Part shown: positions 10,099 to 17,041 of the stretch, piece after piece
Position numbering within the stretch: position 1 is the first letter of the stretch
Layout of the letters: each line of letters opens with the position of its first letter
Origin: JALZDI01 sp965653225
Lineage (GTDB): Bacteria; Actinomycetota; Actinomycetes; Propionibacteriales; Nocardioidaceae
Direction: 5' to 3'
Assembly: GCA_965653225.1 (NCBI GenBank)
Contig: CBFGZI010000052.1
Coordinates: 1 to 23,412 of the forward strand
DNA length: 23,412 bases
Position numbers and translations under genes: made by a program
The notes under the pieces: generated by a model
What the model was told of the DNA's origin: nothing
The model's input: the letters and a program-made list of their open reading frames with translations, nothing else
The model's database searches: none

Positions 10099-10411
10099 GC
10101 GTGTCAATGTCGCCGTGCCGCATGTGTCCAGACATGACACGCAACCCAGCGCGGAGCGCGGGCGCCGGCGCGCTCCGCGGTCGTGTGTCAACCACGCCGC
10201 GGAGCATCTGCCCAGACGCGACACGCGACCGAGCGCGAAGCGCGGCCGCGGGTGCACCCCAGTTGTGTGTCACCCCCGCCGCGGAGCAGGTGTCGAGACG
10301 CGACACACGACTCAGAACGCTGCGCCGGCGGGTGCACTCCCCCGGTCGTGTGTCAACCACGCCGCGGAGCAGGTGTCGAGACATGACACGCGACCGAGCG
10401 CGGGGACATGA
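10099..10411. repeat. Tandem array of about four 82-bp imperfect repeats
   Basis: The anchor GTGTGTCA recurs at 10183, 10265 and 10348, and as a weaker copy (GTGTCA) at 10101, a period of 82-84 bp. Each unit has a 44-bp block running from GTGTGTCA through CGCCGCGGAGCA and a TGTCGAGAC segment to GACACGC, so its ends are inverted (GTGTGTCA/TGACACGC). About 38 bp of GC-rich spacer follows. In the first unit the spacer is an 11-bp perfect hairpin, CGCGGAGCGCG/CGCGCTCCGCG, at 10150-10179. Frames through the array are not conserved between units because the period is not always a multiple of three. That favours a DNA or RNA element rather than a coding repeat. Confidence 0.75.
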
Positions 10412-10431
10412 CCAAGGGCGGCGACGCCGGG

Positions 10432-10746
10432 TCAGACGCCGGCGAGGCGGCCGCGGGCGCGCATGGCGGACTTGCGGGCCTCGCGAGCCACGGCGGTGTC
10501 GGGGTGGTGGCAGCCGAGCAGGTCGAGGGCGTCCACCACGCGGGGGTGGTCGCAGTGCCACAGCTCGGCGACGATCATCACCTGGCCGTCGCTGCTCCCC
10601 CGCGAGCTCATGGCCGCGAGGTGCGCGGTGACCTGGTCGCCGTCCTGGCCGACGATCGAGGCCAGCAGGTCGACCAGCATCCAGGCGGCATCGGGCGACG
10701 GCGCCACCTGCGCCGCCACGGCCGAAGACCCGATGCGATCTGCCAT
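10432..10746 (-). CDS. Small protein of unknown function, possibly HEAT-like helical
   Basis: A 104-aa, mostly alpha-helical protein with no signal peptide or membrane segment. It contains WMLVDLLASIVGQDGDQVTAHL, then VAELWHCDHPRVVDALDLLGCHHPD. The two similar CDHP/CHHPD turns preceded by amphipathic helices suggest a short HEAT- or armadillo-type repeat pair, or a metal site with Cys/His pairs. I do not recognise the family. The start is ATG 10746 with only a weak GGGA close by; a GTG at 10797 would add 17 residues. Codon bias is that of a real gene. It lies between the repeat array and the DNA ligase gene, 176 bp from the ligase stop, on the same strand. Confidence 0.6.
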   Translation of the reverse strand: MADRIGSSAVAAQVAPSPDAAWMLVDLLASIVGQDGDQVTAHLAAMSSRGSSDGQVMIVAELWHCDHPRVVDALDLLGCHHPDTAVAREARKSAMRARGRLAGV

Positions 10747-10921
10747 GTCCCGAATGGTGGCACCGACCACCGACAACCCGGCGACACCACGCCGCACGGA
10801 CCACCGGTTCGCCGCGCCAACCCGCCACTTCCCGGCCCGTTCCCGGCCTTCCCACCCCCTGCAGGAGGCGGGGAGACCAGAGAACGGGCGGTTACATCCC
10901 GAGCATGGGCCCGACCGACCC

Positions 10922-11881
10922 TCACGACGGGCGCTCGCGGACCACCTCCCGCGGCGACTTGTCGTCGCGCAGACCCTCGAACCGCGGATGCCGCAGCTGC
11001 CCGTCGCGGGTCCACTCGGTGAACTGCACCTGGCACACCAGCTCCGGCTCGGCCCAGTGCACGTCCTTGCGGGGCAGCATCCGGGCCTGGCGGAACGGCG
11101 GCGTCGACCGCTCCAGGGAGTTCAGCCGGTCGTGCATCGAGCGCAGCAGCCTGGTGTCGAACCCGGTGCCGACCTTGCCGGCGTACACCAGGTCGCCGCC
11201 CGGCTCGAAGTAGCCGAGCAGCAGCGCGCCGAAGCCGACGCGCGAGCCCCGCGGGTCGGTCCAGCCGCCGATGACGAACTCCTGGCCGTGCTCGCACTTG
11301 AGCTTCAGCCAGTCACGGCTGCGGCCGGAGGGGTACGACCCGTCCGCACGCTTGGCGATCAGGCCCTCCCAGCCGTCGGCGCAGGCCTGCTCGAAGAACT
11401 CGACACCGTCGCGGTCGCGGTGCTCGGTGTACCGCAGCGGGTCGTCCCAGCCGAACAGCTCGTGCAGCAGCGACTTGCGCTCCCGCAGCGGCAGCGACCG
11501 GGTGGAGTGCCCGTCCAGGTGCAGCAGGTCGAACAGGTAGTAGAAGATCTCGACACCGGTACGTCGCGCGCGGTCGGGGTTCGTCAGGTGGATCCGCGGC
11601 TGCAGCGCGGCGAAGCTGGTCTGCGCACCGTCGAAGGCCACCACCTCCCCGTCGGCGACGAAGTCGGGGCACTGCTGGGCCTCCAGCGCCTCCACCACCT
11701 CGGGGAACGCCGAGCCCATGTCACCACCGGAGCGGCTGCGGATCGACACCTTGCGCCCGTCGCAGTACGCCAGGCAGCGCACCCCGTCGAGCTTGCGCTC
11801 GAACAGCCAGCGGTCGTCCGAGAACGGCTCGCGGATGAGCGTCGCCAACGCCGGCCCGGGCACGCTGCTGAGCTTCTCCAT
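10922..11881 (-). CDS. ATP-dependent DNA ligase, LigD/LigC ligase-domain type
   Basis: A 319-aa stand-alone ligase that seals nicks using ATP. It has the adenylation motif I FERKLDGVR with the nucleophilic Lys, motif Ia SRSGGD, motif III FYYLFDLLHLDG, motif IV EGLIAKR and motif V DWLKLK, followed by an OB-fold with GFGALLLGYFEPGG and KVGTGF. It resembles the ligase domain of bacterial LigD/LigC used in non-homologous end joining. No polymerase, phosphoesterase or Ku gene is visible in the window. The start is ATG 11881 with AGGA 9 nt upstream. It is divergent from the HhH-GPD gene across 130 bp, which suggests a repair pair. Ordinary replication ligation would be done by an NAD-dependent LigA elsewhere. 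Confidence 0.93.
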   Translation of the reverse strand: MEKLSSVPGPALATLIREPFSDDRWLFERKLDGVRCLAYCDGRKVSIRSRSGGDMGSAFPEVVEALEAQQCPDFVADGEVVAFDGAQTSFAALQPRIHLTNPDRARRTGVEIFYYLFDLLHLDGHSTRSLPLRERKSLLHELFGWDDPLRYTEHRDRDGVEFFEQACADGWEGLIAKRADGSYPSGRSRDWLKLKCEHGQEFVIGGWTDPRGSRVGFGALLLGYFEPGGDLVYAGKVGTGFDTRLLRSMHDRLNSLERSTPPFRQARMLPRKDVHWAEPELVCQVQFTEWTRDGQLRHPRFEGLRDDKSPREVVRERPS

Positions 11882-11926
11882 GCCCCTGTCCTACCCGATA
11901 GCCGGGTTCCACAGGAGGCCCGTTCA

Positions 11927-11947
11927 ATGACCCTCGCGTGCCAGTGA
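11927..11947 (+). other. Candidate leader mini-ORF (MTLACQ)
   Basis: AGGAGG (11913-11918), the best ribosome-site match in the neighbourhood, is followed 8 nt later by ATG and six codons, MTLACQ, then TGA. It lies 64 nt upstream of the endonuclease gene, which itself has no ribosome site. It could be a regulatory leader peptide, the remnant of a lost gene start, or chance. Confidence 0.3.
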
Positions 11948-12011
11948 TCTTGCCAGCGATCCGGGCCTGACCTGCTGCGTTAGCGCTCCCCGGTTTGGGT
12001 ACCGCAAACGC

Positions 12012-12650
12012 ATGGCACAGCGCGACATCGCCCGCCGGCTCGTGGACCGGCACGGTTCCACGTTCGCCGAGCAGGCCGGCTTCACGGTGACGGACAAGCC
12101 GTCACCGCTGTGGAGGCTGCTCGTGCTCTCGCTGCTGCTGTCGGCCCGGATCGGCTCCGACATCGCGGTGGCGGCGGCACGCGAGCTGAACCGCGCCGGC
12201 TACCGCACGCCGAAGGCCATGCGAGAGGCCACCTGGCAGCAGCGCGTCGATGCACTGGGTCGCGGTCACTATCGTCGGTACGACGAGCGAACCGCGACGA
12301 TGCTGGGCGAGTGCGCGGACTTCGCCCTGGAGCGCTACCGCGGCGACCTCCGGCGACTGCGCGAGGAGGCCTCCAGCGCCGCGGACGTCGGCAGGCTCGT
12401 ACAGGAGTTCAAGGGCATCGGCCCCACCGGCGGGGCCATCTTCTGCCGCGAGGTGCAGGGTGCGTGGCCCGAGCTCGCGCCGTTCGTCGACGACATCGCA
12501 GCCAAGGGCGCGAGGCGGCTGGGACTATCCCCTTCCCCCGGTCGCCTCGCGGCCCTGGTACCCGACGAGGACCTCCCGCGGCTGGTCGCGGGCTGCGTAC
12601 GCGCGTCGCGTGACAAGGCCGTCGTGGACGACGTCCTGGCGGCGGCATGA
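12012..12650 (+). CDS. Endonuclease III-like HhH-GPD protein, atypical
   Basis: A 212-aa protein of the helix-hairpin-helix GPD superfamily of base-excision repair glycosylases. The helical N-terminal part contains LVLSLLLSARIGSDIAVAAA, matching the Nth LLSAQTTD region. The hairpin FKGIGPTGGAIF spans 133-144 and the general-base Asp lies in PFVDDIAAKG (D160). In Nth the hairpin GVGRKTA supplies the lyase Lys; here the position is Thr139, so AP-lyase activity is doubtful. The four C-terminal cysteines of the iron-sulphur cluster are absent. It is probably a monofunctional glycosylase or a divergent DNA-binding member. ATG 12012 has no Shine-Dalgarno; GGGTAC 10 nt upstream could be a -10 element of a leaderless transcript. 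It is divergent from the DNA ligase gene. Confidence 0.8.
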   Translation: MAQRDIARRLVDRHGSTFAEQAGFTVTDKPSPLWRLLVLSLLLSARIGSDIAVAAARELNRAGYRTPKAMREATWQQRVDALGRGHYRRYDERTATMLGECADFALERYRGDLRRLREEASSAADVGRLVQEFKGIGPTGGAIFCREVQGAWPELAPFVDDIAAKGARRLGLSPSPGRLAALVPDEDLPRLVAGCVRASRDKAVVDDVLAAA

Positions 12651-12785
12651 CGCCCGCTCGCGGTTCCAGGGGACCCGAGCACGACGGCCGGGCCGACGCC
12701 CGGCGCAACCCGGTGAGCACACAACAGCGACGGGTGCTGCCGGGGCACACGATGAAGACGGTCGGAGATACGGAGGGTTGAGACA

Positions 12786-13319
12786 GTGGGGGGACTGTGC
12801 CTGGTCGGGGACAGGCTGACGCTGCGTGAGTTCGAGTCCGCGGACGAGGAGGCACTGCACGCGATCGTGGGCGACCCAGTCGTCACGGCGTACACGCTGT
12901 GGGGCCCCAACCAGCCGGCGGACACCCGGGCGTTCCTGGCGCGGGCCACCGCCCAGGCCGATGCGCCGGAGGCGCGGACGGGCTACCACCTGGCGCTGGT
13001 CGACGGCGACGGGAAGCTGGCCGGGTCGGTCGTGCTCGACATCGAGGACGCGGCGCACGGCCGGGCCGTGGTGGGGGTCGTCATCGCCCCGCGGTACTGG
13101 GGGCTGGGCTACGCCACCGAGGCGCTGGAGATCATGCTCGACTTCGGGTTCAGCCGGCTCGGCCTGCACCGGGTCAGCGCTTACTGCCATCCCCAGCACC
13201 GCGCGGGCGCCCGCGTGCTGGAGAAGGCCGGCCTGCGGCTCGAGGGCACCCTGCACGGCTACAAGTGCGTCCGCGGGGAGTGGCAGGACTCGCTGCTGTA
13301 CGCCCGAGTCGGCGGCTGA
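12786..13319 (+). CDS. GNAT family N-acetyltransferase (RimJ/RimL-like)
   Basis: A 177-aa acetyl-CoA-dependent acetyltransferase. It starts with the L-x-G-D-R-L-T-L-R-E-F signature of the RimJ/RimL/Acetyltransf_3 group. The pyrophosphate-binding motif A is VIAPRYWGLGYATEAL, followed by LGLHRVSAYCHPQHRAGARVLEKAGLRLEGTL, the canonical motif B with N/H substitution (CHPQH for xxPxN). The substrate (protein N-terminus or small molecule) cannot be told. The start is GTG 12786 with GGAGGG 9 nt upstream. The 135 bp before it holds no gene. It is followed on the same strand by a second, only distantly similar GNAT gene; they look like separate acquisitions, not a recent duplication. Confidence 0.9.
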   Translation: MGGLCLVGDRLTLREFESADEEALHAIVGDPVVTAYTLWGPNQPADTRAFLARATAQADAPEARTGYHLALVDGDGKLAGSVVLDIEDAAHGRAVVGVVIAPRYWGLGYATEALEIMLDFGFSRLGLHRVSAYCHPQHRAGARVLEKAGLRLEGTLHGYKCVRGEWQDSLLYARVGG

Positions 13320-13439
13320 GTCGACGGCTGAGGGGCCCTGCGACGGGGAGGTCGGACCTCGCTCCGGCGGCGGGCTTGCGCACCTAGGTGATGATGGTGT
13401 CACGGGAGCAGGGATTTTTTGACCTTAAGGGGTGGGCCC

Positions 13440-13994
13440 ATGGCCGACATCCTGGATTCGGACCGACTGGTGCTGCGGCCGTGGACGATCGACGACGCAG
13501 AAGCCGCGCTGCCGATCTACGGCAACGACGAGGTGTCACGCTGGCTGAGCCCGGCGATGGACCGGGTGCCCGACGTCGACGCCATGCGGCTGCTGCTGCA
13601 GCAGTGGATCGCCGAGGACGACCGCGCCGCGCCCCCGAGCGGCCGGTGGGCGATCGAGCTGCGCGACGACAAGCGGGTGGTGGGCGGCGTGGCGCTGCTC
13701 TACCTCCCGCCGGGTGGGGAGGACCTCGAGATCGCCTTCCAGCTACGCCCGGACGAGTGGGGACAGGGCTATGCGATCGAGGCGGGTCTCGCCGTCGCGC
13801 GCTTCGCGCTGTTCGAGCACCACGCCGAGGAGGTGTTCGCGGTCGTACGGCCCAACAACGAGCGCGCGGCCGCCGCTGCGCAGCGGATGGGGTTCGAGTG
13901 GGCCGGCGAGACCGAGAAGTACTACCAGCTGATGCTGCAGGTGTACCGCCTGCGCGCGGCCGACCTCGCCCACCCGTTCCAGCATTCGCACTGA
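13440..13994 (+). CDS. GNAT family N-acetyltransferase
   Basis: A 184-aa acetyltransferase of the RimJ/RimL-type group, opening DILDSDRLVLRPWTIDDAEAAL. Motif A is FQLRPDEWGQGYAIEAGLAVARF and motif B is VVRPNNERAAAAAQRMGFEWAGET. It ends with a probable substrate-facing beta strand KYYQLMLQVYRL. The substrate is unknown. ATG 13440 is preferred over TTG 13419 because AAGGGG lies about 7 nt upstream. It sits 120 bp downstream of the other GNAT gene on the same strand, with an A+T-rich stretch (GATTTTTTGACC) in the gap. Confidence 0.9.
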   Translation: MADILDSDRLVLRPWTIDDAEAALPIYGNDEVSRWLSPAMDRVPDVDAMRLLLQQWIAEDDRAAPPSGRWAIELRDDKRVVGGVALLYLPPGGEDLEIAFQLRPDEWGQGYAIEAGLAVARFALFEHHAEEVFAVVRPNNERAAAAAQRMGFEWAGETEKYYQLMLQVYRLRAADLAHPFQHSH

Positions 13995-14192
13995 CCTGAC
14001 CCGGGAACCGGACCGCCCGGGCCTGCTGCAGCCCTTGGTTCCGGCCCCGGGGAAACCGAGATCACGCATGCCTACCAAACCGGCCAAACCGGCCCGTCGG
14101 CTCGAACCCCGGTACTACCATGTGTATACGGGTGTCACACCGAGGGTCATCATGTCGGTGCCGCACGTGAGCTCTTGAGAAGGGGACGGGCA

Positions 14193-15509
14193 TTGGGGTG
14201 GAACCGGTGGGCCTTCGCGACCCGGCCGTTGCGCCTGCGGGTGCACATCGTCGCGTGCGTCGTGGCCGCCGTCGTGCTGCCGTTGGCGCTCGGCGGCTGG
14301 CCGACACCTGACGTCACCCGGGCGCAGGTCGTCACGGCCGCCGCGCTGATCGCGCTGTCGGTGATCAACGTGGAGTTCGGCCGCATGCTCGACGGTGGGC
14401 TCAAGAACAGCCACCGCCCGCACAAGGCACTCTCGGCGTGGGCCTTCGCGGCGGCGCTGCTGCTTCCCGTCTGGTGGATCCTGCCGGTGGTCGTGACCAG
14501 CTATGCGCACGCTCGCTGGCGCGGCCTTCGTCTGCAGCTGTGGAAGTGGGTGGGCTCCGCCTCCTTCGTCGTGCTTGCCGCGGTCGCGGCCCGTGGTGTG
14601 ACGGTGGCGCTCGACGGCCCAAACGGCGACTGGGTCTCCAACGGCCCGCGCGCGCTCCTGGTCGTCTGCGCCGCGGCCGCGGTGTTCCTGGCCGTCGAGA
14701 CCGTGCTGTTCCTCGGCAGCGCCTTCCTCAACGACGCCGACGACGAGGTGTGGCTGCGCCGCACGCTGAGGAGCGCCCGGTTCTACGTGACCGAGGGGGC
14801 CATGGTGCTCGTGGGCGGCCTGTCCGCTGCGGTCTGGGCGAGCAACCCGTGGCTGCTCCCGCTGCTGCTGCCGGCGTACGGCCTGGCCCAGCAGGCAGCG
14901 CTGCACGACCCGCTGGCCCAGCAGGCCAAGACCGACTCCAAGACCGGCCTCTACCGCTACGAGTCCTGGCGCAGCCTGGCGCTGGCCGAGCACGAGCGCT
15001 GCGTGGCCAAGCACCGCGGCTGGGCGGTCATCTTCGCCGACCTCGACCGCTTCAAGCCCTACAACGACACCTGGGGCCATCTGGCCGGCGACGCCGCGCT
15101 GGTAGCGGTGGCCGACCTGCTCCGCACGCAGCTGCGAGCCCGTGACCTGGTCGGCCGCTTCGGCGGCGAGGAGTTCTGCCTGTTCCTGGCCGACGCCACG
15201 CCGGACGGCGCCGCCGAGGTGGCCGAGCGGCTCCGGGCCGGGGTCGAGGCGCTGGAGCTGCCCGACACCGGCGCGCGGGTGACGTTGAGCCTCGGCGTGG
15301 CCAGCGCCGACCCGGGCCAGGCCGCCTTCGACCTTGCCCGGGCCATCCACGCCGCCGACCAGGCGCTCTACCGCGCCAAGGAGCGGGGCCGCAACGCCGT
15401 GCACGCCGAGACCCTGGGCGGCCCGTCCGGCGAGACCGCGAAGCCGGCCCAGCCGGGGCACGAGGGGCCGTCGTCGCCTCGCAGCGGTGCCGGGTCGACG
15501 GCGGCCTGA
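14193..15509 (+). CDS. Membrane-bound diguanylate cyclase (GGDEF domain)
   Basis: A 438-aa protein predicted to make cyclic di-GMP from two GTP. The N-terminal 240 residues hold about six hydrophobic helices (for example HIVACVVAAVVLPLAL and FAAALLLPVWWILPVVV), an integral sensor module with no named fold that I can identify. The catalytic domain begins near TDSKTGLYRYESW, with metal-binding Asp in FADLDRFKPYNDTWGH, and the active-site loop GGEEF at 324-328. The product-inhibition I-site RxxD is present (RARD, 315-318) exactly five residues earlier. The tail after YRAKERGRN is low-complexity Gly/Pro/Ser. TTG 14193 is chosen because GAGAAGGGGA is about 7 nt upstream; TTG 14175 is the longer alternative. 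No EAL or HD-GYP partner is in the window. Confidence 0.9.
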   Translation: MGWNRWAFATRPLRLRVHIVACVVAAVVLPLALGGWPTPDVTRAQVVTAAALIALSVINVEFGRMLDGGLKNSHRPHKALSAWAFAAALLLPVWWILPVVVTSYAHARWRGLRLQLWKWVGSASFVVLAAVAARGVTVALDGPNGDWVSNGPRALLVVCAAAAVFLAVETVLFLGSAFLNDADDEVWLRRTLRSARFYVTEGAMVLVGGLSAAVWASNPWLLPLLLPAYGLAQQAALHDPLAQQAKTDSKTGLYRYESWRSLALAEHERCVAKHRGWAVIFADLDRFKPYNDTWGHLAGDAALVAVADLLRTQLRARDLVGRFGGEEFCLFLADATPDGAAEVAERLRAGVEALELPDTGARVTLSLGVASADPGQAAFDLARAIHAADQALYRAKERGRNAVHAETLGGPSGETAKPAQPGHEGPSSPRSGAGSTAA

Positions 15510-15528
15510 CCTCACGGACTGCACCGGG

Positions 15529-15577
15529 CCCGACCGCGCCGGTCGGGTCTGACCGGCTGGCCGGTTCCGCGCCGGCC
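15529..15577. terminator. Two adjacent hairpins between convergent genes (bidirectional terminator)
   Basis: CCCGACCG-CGC-CGGTCGGG (15529-15547) and GGCCGG-TTCCGCG-CCGGCC (15559-15577) lie between the stops of the diguanylate cyclase gene (plus strand) and the cupin gene (minus strand). The position suits a shared terminator. Confidence 0.6.
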
Positions 15578-15593
15578 GGGTGACCCTGCTGCG

Positions 15594-15917
15594 CTAGCCG
15601 ACGCCGACCGTGAGCACCACCAGGGAGTCCTCCCTGGCGACGAGGTCGTGCCGCTGCGGCGGTACGTCGTGCAGCGAGCCTTCCGGGACGTCGATCTCGC
15701 GGTCGCCGACGTTGAGCACGACGTGACCGCGCAGGCACAGCACGGTGGCGTCACCTGGACTCTGGTGCTCCCCCAGCCGCGTTCCCGCGACCAGCGCCAG
15801 CAGTGTCTGCCGCAGGCGCGAGCCGTGGTGGACCGTGGTCGAGGCGCGACCGTTGGAGGCCTGACGCGCCCGTTCGAGCTGTTCCTCACCCATGGTGTGC
15901 AGCGTCATCGACGTCAT
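15594..15917 (-). CDS. Small cupin-domain protein
   Basis: A 107-aa single-domain cupin. The barrel is visible from TLLALVAGTRLGEHQSPGDATVLCLRGHVVLNVGDREIDVPEGSLHDVPPQRHDLVAREDS: the conserved G(x)5HxH metal motif is reduced to GEHQSPG, and the second motif retains PxxxxH. The incomplete first histidine motif makes metal binding uncertain. It is the last gene of the minus-strand xfp-ackA-cupin operon, beginning 19 nt after the ackA stop, which suggests a sensor or accessory role in acetyl-phosphate/acetate metabolism; the exact function is unknown. ATG 15917 has AGGA about 9 nt upstream; ATG 15926 and 15908 are alternatives. Confidence 0.8.
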   Translation of the reverse strand: MTSMTLHTMGEEQLERARQASNGRASTTVHHGSRLRQTLLALVAGTRLGEHQSPGDATVLCLRGHVVLNVGDREIDVPEGSLHDVPPQRHDLVAREDSLVVLTVGVG

Positions 15918-15936
15918 GCCCAACATCCTGGCACGG

Positions 15937-17025
15937 TCAGCCGCCGAGCACCCGCCTAGTCTCCCGGGCGACCTGCAGGTCTTCGCGCGCGGCGACGACC
16001 AGGGTGTGCACGAGCGCGCCGGGCTCGGTCACGTCCGCGTCGGGTGAGGCGGTCGCGTTCACGCTCTCGTCGACGGCCACACCCAGGAAGCCCAGCCGGC
16101 GTGCGACGTCGGACCGCAGCCAGGCGGCGTTCTCCCCCACGCCCGCGGTGAACACGAGTGCGTCCATGCCGCCCATCCCCGCCGCCATCGCGGCGATGGA
16201 CGACACCAGCCGGTGGAGGTAGACCTCCACGGCGAGGTCGGCGGCGCCGTCGCCGTTCTCGCACGCCGCGACCACCTTGGCCAGGTCGCCGGACACACCG
16301 CTGAGACCCAGCAGGCCCGACTGCCTGGTCAGGCCACGCAGCACCTCGTCGTACGGCATCTGCTGCTCGTCGGCCAGGTAGGTGACGATGCCGGGGTCGA
16401 TGCTGCCGGCGCGGGTGGACATCACCAGGCCCTCCAGCGGGGTGAACCCCATGGTGGTGTCGACCGACCGGCCGTCGCGGACGGCGCACAGCGACGCGCC
16501 CGAACCCAGGTGGCAGCTCACGGTCCGCAGCCCGGTCACGTCGCGGCCGAGCATCTGCGCGGTCCGGGTCGCGACGTAGGAGTGGTTGAGCCCGTGGAAG
16601 CCGAAGCGCCGGATGCCGAAGCGTTCGCGCCACTCCAGCGGCAGCGCGTACGTCGCGGCGGCCGCGGGCAGGTCGGCGTGGAAGGAGGTGTCGAAGCAGG
16701 CCACCTCCGGGCAGGCCGGCAGCAGCTCGCGCACGGCGTCGATGCCGGCGAGCGCGCGGGGCTGGTGCAGCGGCGCCAGCGGCGCGGCCTTGCGCATCAG
16801 GTCCTCCACGTCGTCGTCGATGCGCACCGACTCGGTCAGCTCCCAGCCGCCGTGCACGACCCGGTGGCCGACGGCGTCGAACTCCACCCGCCCCAGGAAG
16901 CCCCGCAGCGCTTCGGTGTCGCCGCTCCAGTCCGGCAGGTGCTCGCGGTCGACGACCCGGTCTTCGGCGTCGACCACGGCGAGCTTGATGCTCGACGAGC
17001 CCGCGTTGACGACCAGGACCCGCAT
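15937..17025 (-). CDS. ackA: Acetate kinase
   Basis: A 362-aa ASKHA-family kinase converting acetyl phosphate plus ADP to acetate plus ATP. Motifs in order are VNAGSSSIKL at the N-terminus, GHRVVHGG, CFDTSFH, RFGFHGLNHSYV, CHLGSGASLCA, DTTMGFTPLEGLVMSTRAGSIDPG and FTAGVGENAAWLR. These are the complete set of active-site segments. It is shorter than the usual 390-400 aa, with the loss in loop regions. The start is ATG 17025, with only a weak GGGCGG ahead, 16 nt after the phosphoketolase stop, which suggests translational coupling. No phosphotransacetylase gene is adjacent, so its acetyl phosphate comes from Xfp. Confidence 0.96.
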   Translation of the reverse strand: MRVLVVNAGSSSIKLAVVDAEDRVVDREHLPDWSGDTEALRGFLGRVEFDAVGHRVVHGGWELTESVRIDDDVEDLMRKAAPLAPLHQPRALAGIDAVRELLPACPEVACFDTSFHADLPAAAATYALPLEWRERFGIRRFGFHGLNHSYVATRTAQMLGRDVTGLRTVSCHLGSGASLCAVRDGRSVDTTMGFTPLEGLVMSTRAGSIDPGIVTYLADEQQMPYDEVLRGLTRQSGLLGLSGVSGDLAKVVAACENGDGAADLAVEVYLHRLVSSIAAMAAGMGGMDALVFTAGVGENAAWLRSDVARRLGFLGVAVDESVNATASPDADVTEPGALVHTLVVAAREDLQVARETRRVLGG

Positions 17026-17041
17026 CAGCGACGGCCGCCCA

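Noticed and set aside
9865..10257. 130-codon minus-strand open frame across the repeat array
   Set aside because: It has no ribosome site, and its repeats change frame between units. The control region of nrdR lies inside it.
10099..10411. CRISPR array
   Set aside because: The period is 82-84 bp, the spacers resemble each other, and no cas gene is present.
12752..12781. Nine-codon leader ORF MKTVGDTEG before the GNAT gene
   Set aside because: No good ribosome site and no run of regulatory codons. The GGAG it overlaps serves the GNAT gene.
14090..14120. tRNA-like T-arm sequence (GGCTCGAACCCC)
   Set aside because: No acceptor, anticodon or D-arm pairing around it.
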